A stretch of DNA of 64,000 nucleotides from Phycisphaerales bacterium AB-hyl4 (lineage in GTDB: Bacteria; Planctomycetota; Phycisphaerae; Phycisphaerales; Phycisphaeraceae). Positions 50,637 to 58,504 of this stretch are shown here, in pieces. The notes below the pieces were generated by a model, which saw nothing but the letters and a program-made list of their open reading frames with translations, had not been told where the DNA came from and made no database searches. Both the position numbers and the translations under genes were made by a program. The stretch lies in assembly GCA_041821185.1 (NCBI GenBank), contig JBGUBD010000016.1, positions 1-64,000 of the forward strand, in the 5' to 3' direction. The stretch's first letter is position 1. Each line of letters starts with the position of its first letter.

Positions 50637-51364
50637 GATTCGACCGTCGCGTGGGCTTCCTTGTAACGGTAGCCGACGCCGCGCACGGTTTCGATGTTGT
50701 TGCCCACCGAGCCGAGCTTCTTCCGCAACGCCACCACCTGCACATCCACCGAGCGGTCGGTCACGGCGGCGTAGCCTTCGTGCACCGCTTCAATGAGTTG
50801 CTGCCGGGTGAACACCCGCCCGGGCCGCGTGGCGAGCACGACCAGCAGGCGAAATTCCGTGGCGGTCAGCGGTACGGGCTTGCCCTGCGCGAGCACTTCG
50901 TGACGCTCGGGGTCGATCGTCAGGCTGGCTGCTTCGATCGTTCGCGGCGAGCCGCTGCCTTGCTCTTCCTGTCGGCGACGCAAGACGGAGTTGATCCGCG
51001 CGAGCAGCACGCGCGGGCTGAACGGCTTGGTGATGTAGTCGTCGGCCCCCGCTTCCAGGCCGCGGACGATGTCCGCCTCTTCGCCTTTCGCGGTGAGCAT
51101 GATGATCGCGGTGCGCGACGTGCGGTCGCGCGACTTGATCGCTTTGCATACCTCAAGCCCGTCCATCGCTGGCAGCATGAGGTCCAGCAGCATCAGGTCG
51201 GGCGCCGCGGCGCGGGCGAGGCGCAGGCCTTCTTCGCCCGTGTCGGCAACCTGCACGCGATAACCCTCGCGCACCAGGTTGTACCGCAACAGTTCGAGCA
51301 GGTCTGGTTCGTCTTCGACGATAAGGATGGCTGGCGCGTCGGAGGATAGTTCACTCATGTTCAT
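50633..51364 (-). CDS. phoB: PhoB-type OmpR-family response regulator
   Basis: This 243-residue regulator has a receiver (about 12-125; phospho-Asp in LMLLDLMLPAMDGLEV, LTAKGEEADIVRGLEAGADDYITKPF) and a winged-helix DNA-binding domain (about 145-235; LTATEFRLLVVLATRPGRVFTRQQLI, DVQVVALRKKLG, IETVRGVGYRY). It should bind the 11-bp Pho boxes upstream of pstS and of itself. Two Met codons (51364 and 51358) are possible starts. It directs transcription of pstSCAB-phoU under phosphate limitation. Confidence 0.95.
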   Translation of the reverse strand: MNMSELSSDAPAILIVEDEPDLLELLRYNLVREGYRVQVADTGEEGLRLARAAAPDLMLLDLMLPAMDGLEVCKAIKSRDRTSRTAIIMLTAKGEEADIVRGLEAGADDYITKPFSPRVLLARINSVLRRRQEEQGSGSPRTIEAASLTIDPERHEVLAQGKPVPLTATEFRLLVVLATRPGRVFTRQQLIEAVHEGYAAVTDRSVDVQVVALRKKLGSVGNNIETVRGVGYRYKEAHATVES

Positions 51365-51483
51365 GGCATTCGCGCGATCACTGGGATCAACACTTTTCGT
51401 CGGGCCCGCCGATCCCGGCCGGGGCCAACGCAGGCTCGATAACCAGGGGCAGCATCACCCCATGCCAACATTAAAGCCTTCCG

Positions 51484-51521
51484 ATGAACCCTATGTTAGG
51501 CGATCGTTAGAAATGTGTTAA
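51484..51521 (-). promoter_or_regulatory. Pho box upstream of phoB
   Basis: On the minus strand four pentamers lie exactly 11 bp apart: TTAAC (51517-51521), CTAAC (51506-51510), CTAAC (51495-51499) and TTCAT (51484-51488). Both the period and the words match the box at pstS, supporting autoregulation of phoBR. It lies in the 198-bp gap between dnaE and phoB. Confidence 0.75.
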
Positions 51522-51562
51522 TCGAAATGCAAAACGCTCGCGACGCAAAGGGGAGGGTGGCG

Positions 51563-54500
51563 TCAGTAGCGGTCGACGCTGTCGCAGACTTCGCCGTCGT
51601 GCAGGCGCGACGCGAAGCCGAGCATGTTGCCCCGGTCGGCAGACGCTTCGTCGTGCATCAGTTCCTCGGCGGCGGCGGCGCTGCTGACGAGCTTCGGCGG
51701 GCCCATGAGCAAGCAGTTGACCCGGCCTTCGGGGGCTCGCTTGAGCACCTGTTTCACCGCGTCGACCAGTTCCCGGTCCACGCCGACGCGCAAGCCGTTG
51801 ACGCGCAGGCTCACCACCCGCCCGGCCTGGTGCAGTTCGAGCACGACGTCGGCGGCGGGCTCGCCGTTGCGCGGGCCGGCTTGCCGGAGTACTTCGCGCA
51901 GTCGGCCGAACTCGCCGTTGAAGGCAGTGCCCTTCTCCACCGGGCGCGGGTCGTGCACGACGATCCTCACCTGCTGCGTCAGCCGAGTCTCGGCTTGCTC
52001 GATGGGTACGACCTGGTCGACGACGATGCTGGGCTCTTCGCGTCGGCGGTCGACCTTGCCTTTGAGGAAGACGACCTTGTCCAGTTCCAGCGCGTGATAG
52101 GTGGTCGCGTATGTGTCGGCGAACACGACGGCGTCGATGCTGTTCTTGCCATCTTCGATGGTGAGCATCGCCATCTTCTGCCCGGCGGAGCGGCCTTTCT
52201 TGACGAAGGTCGGACGCACGCGGGTGAGCATGCCGCCGACGGTGACCTGCACCTCCGCTGCGAGTTGGCTGATCTGTTCGATGGTGCAACTGCTGTAGCG
52301 GTAAAGCGCGTCGCCGTGCTGGTCGAGCGGGTGGCTGGAAACGTAGAAGCCGAGCACTTCCTTTTCGTACTTGAGCGCTTCGTTGGTGGACCACGGCTCG
52401 ACGCGCGGCAGCGTGACGGCGGGGGCCTCGACGACGGTGCCGGTGTCGGCTTCGGCTTCCTCGGCGAGGCCACCGAAGAAGTTCATCTGGCCGGACGTGC
52501 GGTCTTTCGCGGCGCGTTGGCCGGCCTGAATGGCGGCGTCGAGTGCTTCGAGCATGGCGGCGCGGTTTTCGATGCCGTGCACTTCGTCGAACGCGCCGCA
52601 CTTGATGAGGGCTTCGATGGTCGAGCGGTTGACCGAGCCGAGCGGGACGCGTTCGCAGAAGTCGTAGAGGTTTTTGAATGCACCGTCTTTGTTGCGTTCT
52701 TCGAGGATGGCGCGGATGGCTTTTTCGCCCACGCCCTTGACGGCGGAGAGGCCGAAGCGGATGTGGCCGTGGCTGGGGTCGCGTTGCTCGCCGGGGTTGA
52801 ACACGACGCCGAAGCCGATGTCGGAGAGGTTGATGTCCGGCGGCTTGACTTCGATGCCCGCGTTGCCGTTGGGCAGGCGTGTGCGTTTGCAGGCGTCGAT
52901 GTACTCGACGACTTTGTCGGTGCTCACCGATTCGTAGGTGAGCAGGGCGGCCATGTAGTGCAGGGGGAAGTAGGTTTTGAGGTAGGCGGTCTGGTAGGCG
53001 ACGATCGCGTAGCCGGTGGAGTGCGACTTGTTGAAGCCGTAGCCTGCGAACTTGAGGATGAGGTCGTAAAGCTCTTCGGCTTGCGCGGCGATCATGCCTT
53101 TGGTCTGCGAGCCTTTGACGAACTTCTCCCGGCCGGCGTTGATGGTCTTTTCTTTTTTCTTCGAGATCGCCTTGATGAGCGTGTAGGCTTCGCGCAGCGG
53201 GATGCCGCCGAGCTGGTTGGCGACCTGCATGACCTGTTCCTGGTAGACCATGATGCCGTAGGTCTCTTCGGTCAGGCGGTCGACGACTTCGTGGACTTTG
53301 GGCACGTTCTCCCGGCCGTGCTTTCGGTTGTTGTAGTTGGGGATCAGCTCCATCGGGCCGGGGCGGTAGAGCGCGTTGGCGGCGATGAGGTCTTCGAGGC
53401 GGTCGGGCTTCATGGACATGAGCAGGTTGCGCATGCCGCCGGACTCAAACTGGAACACGCCCGCCGTGTCGCCGCGCTGGAAGAGTGCGAGCACGTTGGG
53501 GTCGTCGTAGGTGAGGCGTTCGAGGTCGAGGGGGTCGACGCCCACGCCGTCACGGCGTGGGCTTCCGATTGCTTCCCGGATTTCGTTCTCATCGAAGCTT
53601 TGTCGGATGAGTGATTTGGCGCGTTCGATGATGCTGAGCGTGCGCAGGCCGAGGAAGTCCATCTTGAGCAGGCCAACCTTTTCGCACGTCGGGCCGTCCC
53701 ATTGCGTGACGAGTTGATCCGTGCCGGCCGGCTGATAGAGCGGGACGATGTTTTCCAGCGGCTGGGTCGCCATGACCAGCGCACAGGCGTGGACGCCGGC
53801 GTGTCGCGCGAGGCCTTCGAGTCGACGGGCCGTGTCGATCATCGCGCGATGCTGCACGCTGTCGCCGTAGAGTTTTTTAAGGTCCGGCTCCTGATCGAGC
53901 GCCTTGTCGATGGTCGTGCCGAGCCCGTCGCCGACGAGCTTGCAGACCTTGTCGACTTCGCTCAGGGGCACGTCGAGCACGCGGCCGACGTCGCGGATGG
54001 CGGCCTTGGCTTTGAGGACGTTGAAGGTGATGATCTGCGCGACGTAGCCATACTTTTCGCGGACGTATTCGATGATCTGTCCGCGGCCGTCCTGGCAGAT
54101 GTCGATATCGATATCGGGGTATTCGGAGCGGTCGGGGTCGGTGAAGCGTTCAAAGAGCAGGCCGTACTTGACCGGGCATGCGTTGGAGATGCCCAGCACG
54201 TAGCCGACCATCGTGCCGACGCCCGAGCCGCGGGCGTTACAGGGGATGCCGTTGGCGCGGGCGTAGTTGACGCAGTCCCAGACGATGAGGAAGTAGGCGC
54301 TGATGAGCTTGTCCGCGAGCACCTGAAGTTCGCGTTCGAGGCGGGCGCGAATTTCGTCGGTGATGCCGTCTTTGCCGTACCGCCAGATGAGGCCCGCTTC
54401 GCAGAGATCGCGCAGGGCGTCGTCGCAGCCTTCTTTGAGGGCGTCGGCCGTGAGGTGCTTGTCCTTGCCTTCATCGAAGGGGACAAGGTCATACTGCGAG

Positions 54501-55498
54501 CCGAACTTTGTGAACCATTCGGTGGAGCCTTCGGGCAAAGTGGGATGTGGGATGTGGGATGTGGGATGTTTTTCAACATCCGCCATCCGCGATTCCACAC
54601 CCGACATTTTCTCGATCTTGACCACCGGCGCGTGGTTGGCGGTGAAGTCGAGTTCGAGCTCGCACATCTCGGCGATGCGGTTGGTGTTCTCGCAGGCCTC
54701 GCGCCACTTGGCGTGGTCCATCGCGGCGTACATCTCGTCGTTGCTCTTGAGGTAGAGCTGTGTCGGGTACTTCATGCGACTTTCGTCGCTGACGAGCTTG
54801 CCGGTGGAGATGCAGCAGAGGCAGTCGTGCGGCTGGTGGTCGTCCTTGAGCAGGAAGTGCACATCGTTGGTCGCAACGAGGCCGACGCCCATGCGGTCGG
54901 CGAGGTCGATCAGCTCGGGGTTGACCTGGTCCTGCTCGCGGATGTGCTTCTGCACTTCAATGAAGAACTTGTCCGGGCCGAAGACGTCGAGGTATGTCTC
55001 GGCGATGGTCTTGGCGAGCTTGCGGTCGTCCTTCATGAGGGCGGAGGGGATCTCTCCGCCGAGGCAGGCGCTGGTGGCGATGATGCCTTCGCTGTGGGCC
55101 TTGAGCGTTTCCTTGTCGATGCGTGGCTTGTAGTAGAAGCCTTCGCGGTAGGCGATTGACGAGAGTTTTAGGATGTTGCGATAGCCCGCGTGGTTTTGTG
55201 CGAGCAGCAGCAGGTGGTAGCCGCCGTCTTTGTTGCCTGTGCTCGTGCGGTCGCGGCGGTCGCCGGGGGCCATGTACGCTTCGATGCCGACGATGGGCTT
55301 GACGCCTGCGTCGACGGCTTTGCTGTAGAAGTCGACGACGCCGAAGAGGCAGCCGTGGTCGGTGATGGCGATGGACGACTGGCCGAGCTCTTTGGCGCGT
55401 TTGACGAGGTCGCCCGTTCGGCAGGCGCCGTCGAGCAGGGAGTACATCGAGTGCACGTGAAGGTGCACGAACGGGTTGGTTTTTGTGTTGCTCACCAT
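51563..55498 (-). CDS. dnaE: DNA polymerase III subunit alpha with two repeat-derived insertions
   Basis: This 1311-residue replicative polymerase has a PHP domain (FVHLHVHSMYSLLDGAC, AITDHGCLFG), catalytic palm motifs (PDIDIDICQDGRG, GSGVGTMVGYVLGI, GVHACALVMATQPLENIVPLYQ), the helix-hairpin-helix region (ALIKCGAFDEVHGIENRAAMLEALDAAI) and an OB-fold C-terminus. Two segments appear foreign: residues about 297-322 (MADVEKHPTSHIPHPT), encoded by a GTGGGAT-tandem hairpin array (54541-54600), and about 645-653 (GSPRRDGVGV), encoded by a CCCACGCCGT palindrome (53540-53562). Both keep frame and lie between conserved blocks. A fuller HTH/OB comparison was not possible. Confidence 0.97.
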   Translation of the reverse strand: MVSNTKTNPFVHLHVHSMYSLLDGACRTGDLVKRAKELGQSSIAITDHGCLFGVVDFYSKAVDAGVKPIVGIEAYMAPGDRRDRTSTGNKDGGYHLLLLAQNHAGYRNILKLSSIAYREGFYYKPRIDKETLKAHSEGIIATSACLGGEIPSALMKDDRKLAKTIAETYLDVFGPDKFFIEVQKHIREQDQVNPELIDLADRMGVGLVATNDVHFLLKDDHQPHDCLCCISTGKLVSDESRMKYPTQLYLKSNDEMYAAMDHAKWREACENTNRIAEMCELELDFTANHAPVVKIEKMSGVESRMADVEKHPTSHIPHPTLPEGSTEWFTKFGSQYDLVPFDEGKDKHLTADALKEGCDDALRDLCEAGLIWRYGKDGITDEIRARLERELQVLADKLISAYFLIVWDCVNYARANGIPCNARGSGVGTMVGYVLGISNACPVKYGLLFERFTDPDRSEYPDIDIDICQDGRGQIIEYVREKYGYVAQIITFNVLKAKAAIRDVGRVLDVPLSEVDKVCKLVGDGLGTTIDKALDQEPDLKKLYGDSVQHRAMIDTARRLEGLARHAGVHACALVMATQPLENIVPLYQPAGTDQLVTQWDGPTCEKVGLLKMDFLGLRTLSIIERAKSLIRQSFDENEIREAIGSPRRDGVGVDPLDLERLTYDDPNVLALFQRGDTAGVFQFESGGMRNLLMSMKPDRLEDLIAANALYRPGPMELIPNYNNRKHGRENVPKVHEVVDRLTEETYGIMVYQEQVMQVANQLGGIPLREAYTLIKAISKKKEKTINAGREKFVKGSQTKGMIAAQAEELYDLILKFAGYGFNKSHSTGYAIVAYQTAYLKTYFPLHYMAALLTYESVSTDKVVEYIDACKRTRLPNGNAGIEVKPPDINLSDIGFGVVFNPGEQRDPSHGHIRFGLSAVKGVGEKAIRAILEERNKDGAFKNLYDFCERVPLGSVNRSTIEALIKCGAFDEVHGIENRAAMLEALDAAIQAGQRAAKDRTSGQMNFFGGLAEEAEADTGTVVEAPAVTLPRVEPWSTNEALKYEKEVLGFYVSSHPLDQHGDALYRYSSCTIEQISQLAAEVQVTVGGMLTRVRPTFVKKGRSAGQKMAMLTIEDGKNSIDAVVFADTYATTYHALELDKVVFLKGKVDRRREEPSIVVDQVVPIEQAETRLTQQVRIVVHDPRPVEKGTAFNGEFGRLREVLRQAGPRNGEPAADVVLELHQAGRVVSLRVNGLRVGVDRELVDAVKQVLKRAPEGRVNCLLMGPPKLVSSAAAAEELMHDEASADRGNMLGFASRLHDGEVCDSVDRY
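53540..53562. repeat. CCCACGCCGT hairpin within dnaE
   Basis: Palindrome GCCCACGCCGT-C-ACGGCGTGGGC, read in frame as part of dnaE. It belongs to the same family as the intergenic copies at 37057 and 61629, differing mainly by swapped stem bases. Confidence 0.8.
54541..54600. repeat. GTGGGAT tandem/inverted array within dnaE
   Basis: Four tandem TGGGATG units (54541-54569) are followed by complementary AACATCCGCCATCCGCGATTCC words, forming a potential hairpin. The array is read in frame by dnaE and encodes a His/Pro-rich insert. Confidence 0.8.
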
Positions 55499-55539
55499 CC
55501 GTGGCGATTCTGCGGTTGGTCAATCGGGCGGCATAAAAT

Positions 55540-55687
55540 CCTTCTCCCCTACGGGGAGAAGGTGCCCACGAAGTGGGCGGATGAGGGGTGGAAGGTTCTG
55601 TAGTCGAGGATGCAACAGCGTACTGTAGATCACCGACGTCGGAACGTTTCAACCCTCACCCCTGCCCTCTCCCTGGCAGGGAGAGGG
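55540..55687. repeat. two GC hairpin repeats in the gap upstream of dnaE
   Basis: CCTTCTCCCC-TA-CGGGGAGAAGG (55540-55562) is followed by GCCCAC-GAA-GTGGGC (55564-55578). CCCTCTCCCT-GGC-AGGGAGAGGG lies at 55665-55687. These resemble the dispersed ACCCTCACCCC-type repeats common in many bacterial genomes. The 334-bp gap has no gene. Confidence 0.7.
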
Positions 55688-55832
55688 AGTAAGGCAATCG
55701 GCTTTGATCACGTCCAACTTACCGCCGCGCGGGAAGGCTGCCAAGGGGGATTACGAGCGGTCAATCGGCCGGATTCGTTTAACGCGAGCCGTGGCCGGGC
55801 GTTGGTGATTTGGGCGAAATTTTGCGATTCGC

Positions 55833-56750
55833 TCACACCGCCGCGGGCTCGCCGGCGTCGATCAGGTCGAGGCGCTGGCCGGCTTTGGTGGCGTAGTCTT
55901 CGCTGAGCTCGCAGCCGAGCCAGTCTCGGCCGAGGCGTTTGGCGACGGCGAGGGTCGTGCCGCTGCCGGTGAACGGGTCGAAGACGAGGTCGCCGGGGTT
56001 GCTGGAGACGTTGATGATGCGTTCGAGCAGGGCTTCGGGCAGTTGGCAGGGGTGCCACTGCTCGCGTTCTTTGAACGTGCCGCATAGCCGGGACTGGTAC
56101 CAGGTGTCGCCGTCGGGGCCGAAGAGGTTTTCAGGCGATTGCTCGAACGCTTCCTGCGGGCGGACGTGCCAGTCCTTGCTCGCGGGGAATTTGAGCGTCC
56201 ACGTGTCGTCCGGCAGCTTGCCCTTGGGGTTGGTGCGGGCGTCCTTGTAGGTGGTCATGCGGGCGCTGGGCACAGCCGCCTGGTCGTAGTGGAAGGTGAA
56301 AGGGGGGCTTTTCGCCAGATCGCTGCGTGGCTTGCCGTTTTTGCCCACCGCGGCCGACCCGACGCAGTAGAACAGGTGTGCGTGTGAGCGGTTGTACTTG
56401 GCTTTGCAGCGCTGGCCGAAGGTGTAATGCCAGATGATCCAGTTGCGGTAGAGCAGCTGGCCGTCGCGTTGGAGCTTTTTGAGGTGGATGCGGGTCTCGG
56501 CGGCGAACTCGTCGCCGATGAGGATGTACATCGAGCCGGTGGGCTTGAGCAGGCGGGTGCAGGCGTCGATCCACTGCTCGGTCCAGGCGATGTACTCGTC
56601 GTCTTCGCGTTTATCGTGGTACGTGTCGTACTGGTAGCCGATGTTGTAGGGCGGGTCGGCGAAGACGAGGTCGACGCTGTCGGCAGGCCAGGCGTTCATC
56701 TGCTCGATGCAGTCGCCGACGGCGATGGTGTTGCGGGGGGCGTTACTCAT
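55833..56750 (-). CDS. orphan beta-class amino DNA methyltransferase
   Basis: This 305-residue methyltransferase has motif IV first (VFADPPYNIGYQYDTYHD) and motif I last (NPGDLVFDPFTGSGTTLAVAKRLGRDWLGCELS), the beta-class order of CcrM-like N6-adenine and some N4-cytosine enzymes. The target-recognition region lies between (about residues 100-235). No restriction endonuclease is adjacent, so it is likely a solitary regulatory or protective methylase. The ATG at 56750 is the natural start (MSNAPRNTIAVGDCIEQMNAW). It could act in cell-cycle or epigenetic control. Confidence 0.85.
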   Translation of the reverse strand: MSNAPRNTIAVGDCIEQMNAWPADSVDLVFADPPYNIGYQYDTYHDKREDDEYIAWTEQWIDACTRLLKPTGSMYILIGDEFAAETRIHLKKLQRDGQLLYRNWIIWHYTFGQRCKAKYNRSHAHLFYCVGSAAVGKNGKPRSDLAKSPPFTFHYDQAAVPSARMTTYKDARTNPKGKLPDDTWTLKFPASKDWHVRPQEAFEQSPENLFGPDGDTWYQSRLCGTFKEREQWHPCQLPEALLERIINVSSNPGDLVFDPFTGSGTTLAVAKRLGRDWLGCELSEDYATKAGQRLDLIDAGEPAAV

Positions 56751-56901
56751 GGGGTGTGCTCCGGCGTGCGCGCTTTGTGCGCAGTGTTTCGTGATGATTG
56801 TAGCGCCAGCGCGCAGATGCTGCAAGGCATCGGGCACGGAAGGGGTGGCATGCGCGGGCTCAAGGCGGGGGGTGGGGGTGGTCGATGAGTGGAGGGTAGA
56901 C

Positions 56902-56924
56902 GCCCACGGATTGAATCCGTGGGC
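56902..56924. repeat. CCCACGGATT hairpin upstream of the ferredoxin gene
   Basis: Perfect palindrome GCCCACGGATT-G-AATCCGTGGGC in the divergent gap between the methyltransferase and ferredoxin genes. Confidence 0.82.
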
Positions 56925-57046
56925 TTCGCTGTGTTTTGCATGCGAACCGTCGCCCGGTTTGCCCGGAGCGCGTCGCGCCCTATACTGGTTTTCTTCGACG
57001 TTTCGGACACCCAGCCATCCCGACCACGGGGAGTGAGGATTCAGTT

Positions 57047-57304
57047 ATGCCACACATTATTGCCGAGCCTTGCATTGGAACGAAGGACACCTCCTGCGTG
57101 GCGGTGTGCCCGGTCGACTGCATCCACCCGACCAAGGACGAAGAAGAGTTCGAAGGCGCGGAGATGCTCTACATCGATCCGGACACCTGCATCGACTGCG
57201 GGCTGTGCGTGGATGAATGCCCGGTGAAGGCAATCTTCCCCGAGGAAGACCTGCCGGACGAATGGGCGTCGTTCATCGAGAAGAACGCTGAGTATTATCA
57301 GTAA
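57047..57304 (+). CDS. 7Fe-type ferredoxin
   Basis: This 85-residue ferredoxin has a Cys pattern C-x7-C-x3-CP-x2-C (CIGTKDTSCVAVCPVDC) followed by C-x2-C-x2-C-x3-CP (CIDCGLCVDECP), the arrangement of [3Fe-4S][4Fe-4S] ferredoxins. The acidic C-terminus is typical of electron carriers. GAGGA lies 8 nt upstream of the ATG. It is monocistronic with an intrinsic terminator downstream. Confidence 0.93.
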   Translation: MPHIIAEPCIGTKDTSCVAVCPVDCIHPTKDEEEFEGAEMLYIDPDTCIDCGLCVDECPVKAIFPEEDLPDEWASFIEKNAEYYQ

Positions 57305-57368
57305 ACCGTCGATTTTCGCGCTCCTGGCTTCGGGTTGCCAACTCGGGCGAGGGTCACGATAAATTTTG

Positions 57369-57399
57369 CGCGGAGCGTCCAGCGGCGCTCCGCGTTTTT
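57369..57399 (+). terminator. intrinsic terminator of the ferredoxin gene
   Basis: Stem CGCGGAGCG (57369-57377) with CGCTCCGCG (57386-57394), an 8-nt loop, then T5 (57395-57399). Confidence 0.85.
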
Positions 57400-57440
57400 C
57401 GTGGTTCGCCTAGTGGTTCGCCAACGGGACTTGTGCCGCC

Positions 57441-58397
57441 ATGCCTACGGTTGTCATTACAGAGACGCTCGCCGACGAAGCCGCCGACTGGCTTGGCCGA
57501 CATGCCGAGCTGGTCTGGTGTCCGCATGACAAGCCCGCCGAGCTGCGCGAGGCGTTGAAGTCGGCGGACGCGATCGTCGTCCGCACGTACACCCAGGTCG
57601 ACGATGCCTTGCTCGACCTCGCGCCGAACCTCAAAGTCGTCGGCCGAGCGGGTGTGGGGCTGGACAACATCGACCTCGACGCCTGTGAGCGCCGCGGTGT
57701 GCCGGTGGTCTACACGCCCGACGCGAACACGCAGGCGGTGGTGGAGTATGTCTTCGGGCTGATCCTCGACGAGCTGCGCCCACGCACCAACCTGCCCGAC
57801 GCCGTCACGCCCGAAACCTTCCACGCCCTGCGCAAAAGCGAAGTGGGTAAGCAGCTCGATCACCTGAGCCTGGGCATCCTCGGCTTCGGCCGCATCGGCA
57901 AGCGCGTGGGCCAGGTCGCCCACGCCATCGGCATCAAGCTGCACGTCTGCGACCTGCTGCCCGAAGCACAGTTGCGCAACGCCGTCGACTACCCTTTCGA
58001 ATTTTGCAGCCACGAAGACCTGTACGCGAGCAGCCAGATTGTCACCGTGCACGTCGACGGTCGGCCGAGCAACCGCCACCTCATCGGCCAGGCCGAGCTG
58101 GACAAGCTGCACGACCCTTGCCTGCTCATCAACACCGCTCGCGGCATGCTCGTCGACCCGGCGGCGCTGGCCGAGTGGGCCAAGCGCCGCACGACCTGTC
58201 GAGCGGTGCTGGATGTGCACGACCCCGAGCCGCCGTCGGCCGACTATGTGCTCTACCGTCAGCCGAACGTCCGCCTGCTGCCCCACCTCGCGGCACGCAC
58301 GAACGAGGCGCTGGCCAACATGAGCTGGGTCGTTCGTGATGTTCACGCCGTACTGGAAGGCAAAGAGCCACGTTTTCCCGCAGTGGTGTCGAGTTGA
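57441..58397 (+). CDS. D-isomer-specific 2-hydroxyacid dehydrogenase
   Basis: This 318-residue NAD-dependent dehydrogenase of the SerA/CtBP superfamily has an N-terminal substrate half (DAIVVRTYTQVDDALLDLAPNLKVVGRAGVGLDNIDLDAC), Rossmann motif LGFGRIGKRVGQVAHAIG, catalytic Arg in NTARGMLVD, Glu in HDPEPPSA and His in LPHLAARTNEA. The length is that of single-domain hydroxyacid dehydrogenases without the SerA regulatory domain, so 3-phosphoglycerate dehydrogenase, glyoxylate reductase or another substrate are all possible. A perfect palindromic terminator follows. Confidence 0.88.
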   Translation: MPTVVITETLADEAADWLGRHAELVWCPHDKPAELREALKSADAIVVRTYTQVDDALLDLAPNLKVVGRAGVGLDNIDLDACERRGVPVVYTPDANTQAVVEYVFGLILDELRPRTNLPDAVTPETFHALRKSEVGKQLDHLSLGILGFGRIGKRVGQVAHAIGIKLHVCDLLPEAQLRNAVDYPFEFCSHEDLYASSQIVTVHVDGRPSNRHLIGQAELDKLHDPCLLINTARGMLVDPAALAEWAKRRTTCRAVLDVHDPEPPSADYVLYRQPNVRLLPHLAARTNEALANMSWVVRDVHAVLEGKEPRFPAVVSS

Positions 58398-58436
58398 GCA
58401 TCAGGTGGGTGCAGTCTGAACGATCGTAAAGTCCAA

Positions 58437-58474
58437 CGATAAAGCCCAGGCATGGCCATGCCTGGGCTTTATCG
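58437..58474. terminator. bidirectional terminator-like perfect palindrome
   Basis: A 38-nt perfect inverted repeat (CGATAAAGCCCAGGCATGG and its complement) lies between the convergent stop codons of the dehydrogenase and DUF4340 genes. Flanking T-rich or A-rich sequence on each side (TTTATCGTTT) supports use in both directions. Confidence 0.75.
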
Positions 58475-58504
58475 TTTGTCGACGTGTTCAATTCGTCGCG
58501 CGCG

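Noticed and set aside
53540..54600. dnaE as a pseudogene because of foreign-looking segments
   Set aside because: The frame is intact through both inserts and all polymerase motifs are present, so a functional gene with tolerated insertions is the better reading.
51515..55159. Long plus-strand frames of 699 and 485 codons across dnaE
   Set aside because: Both mirror dnaE codons and contain no recognisable domain or start signals.
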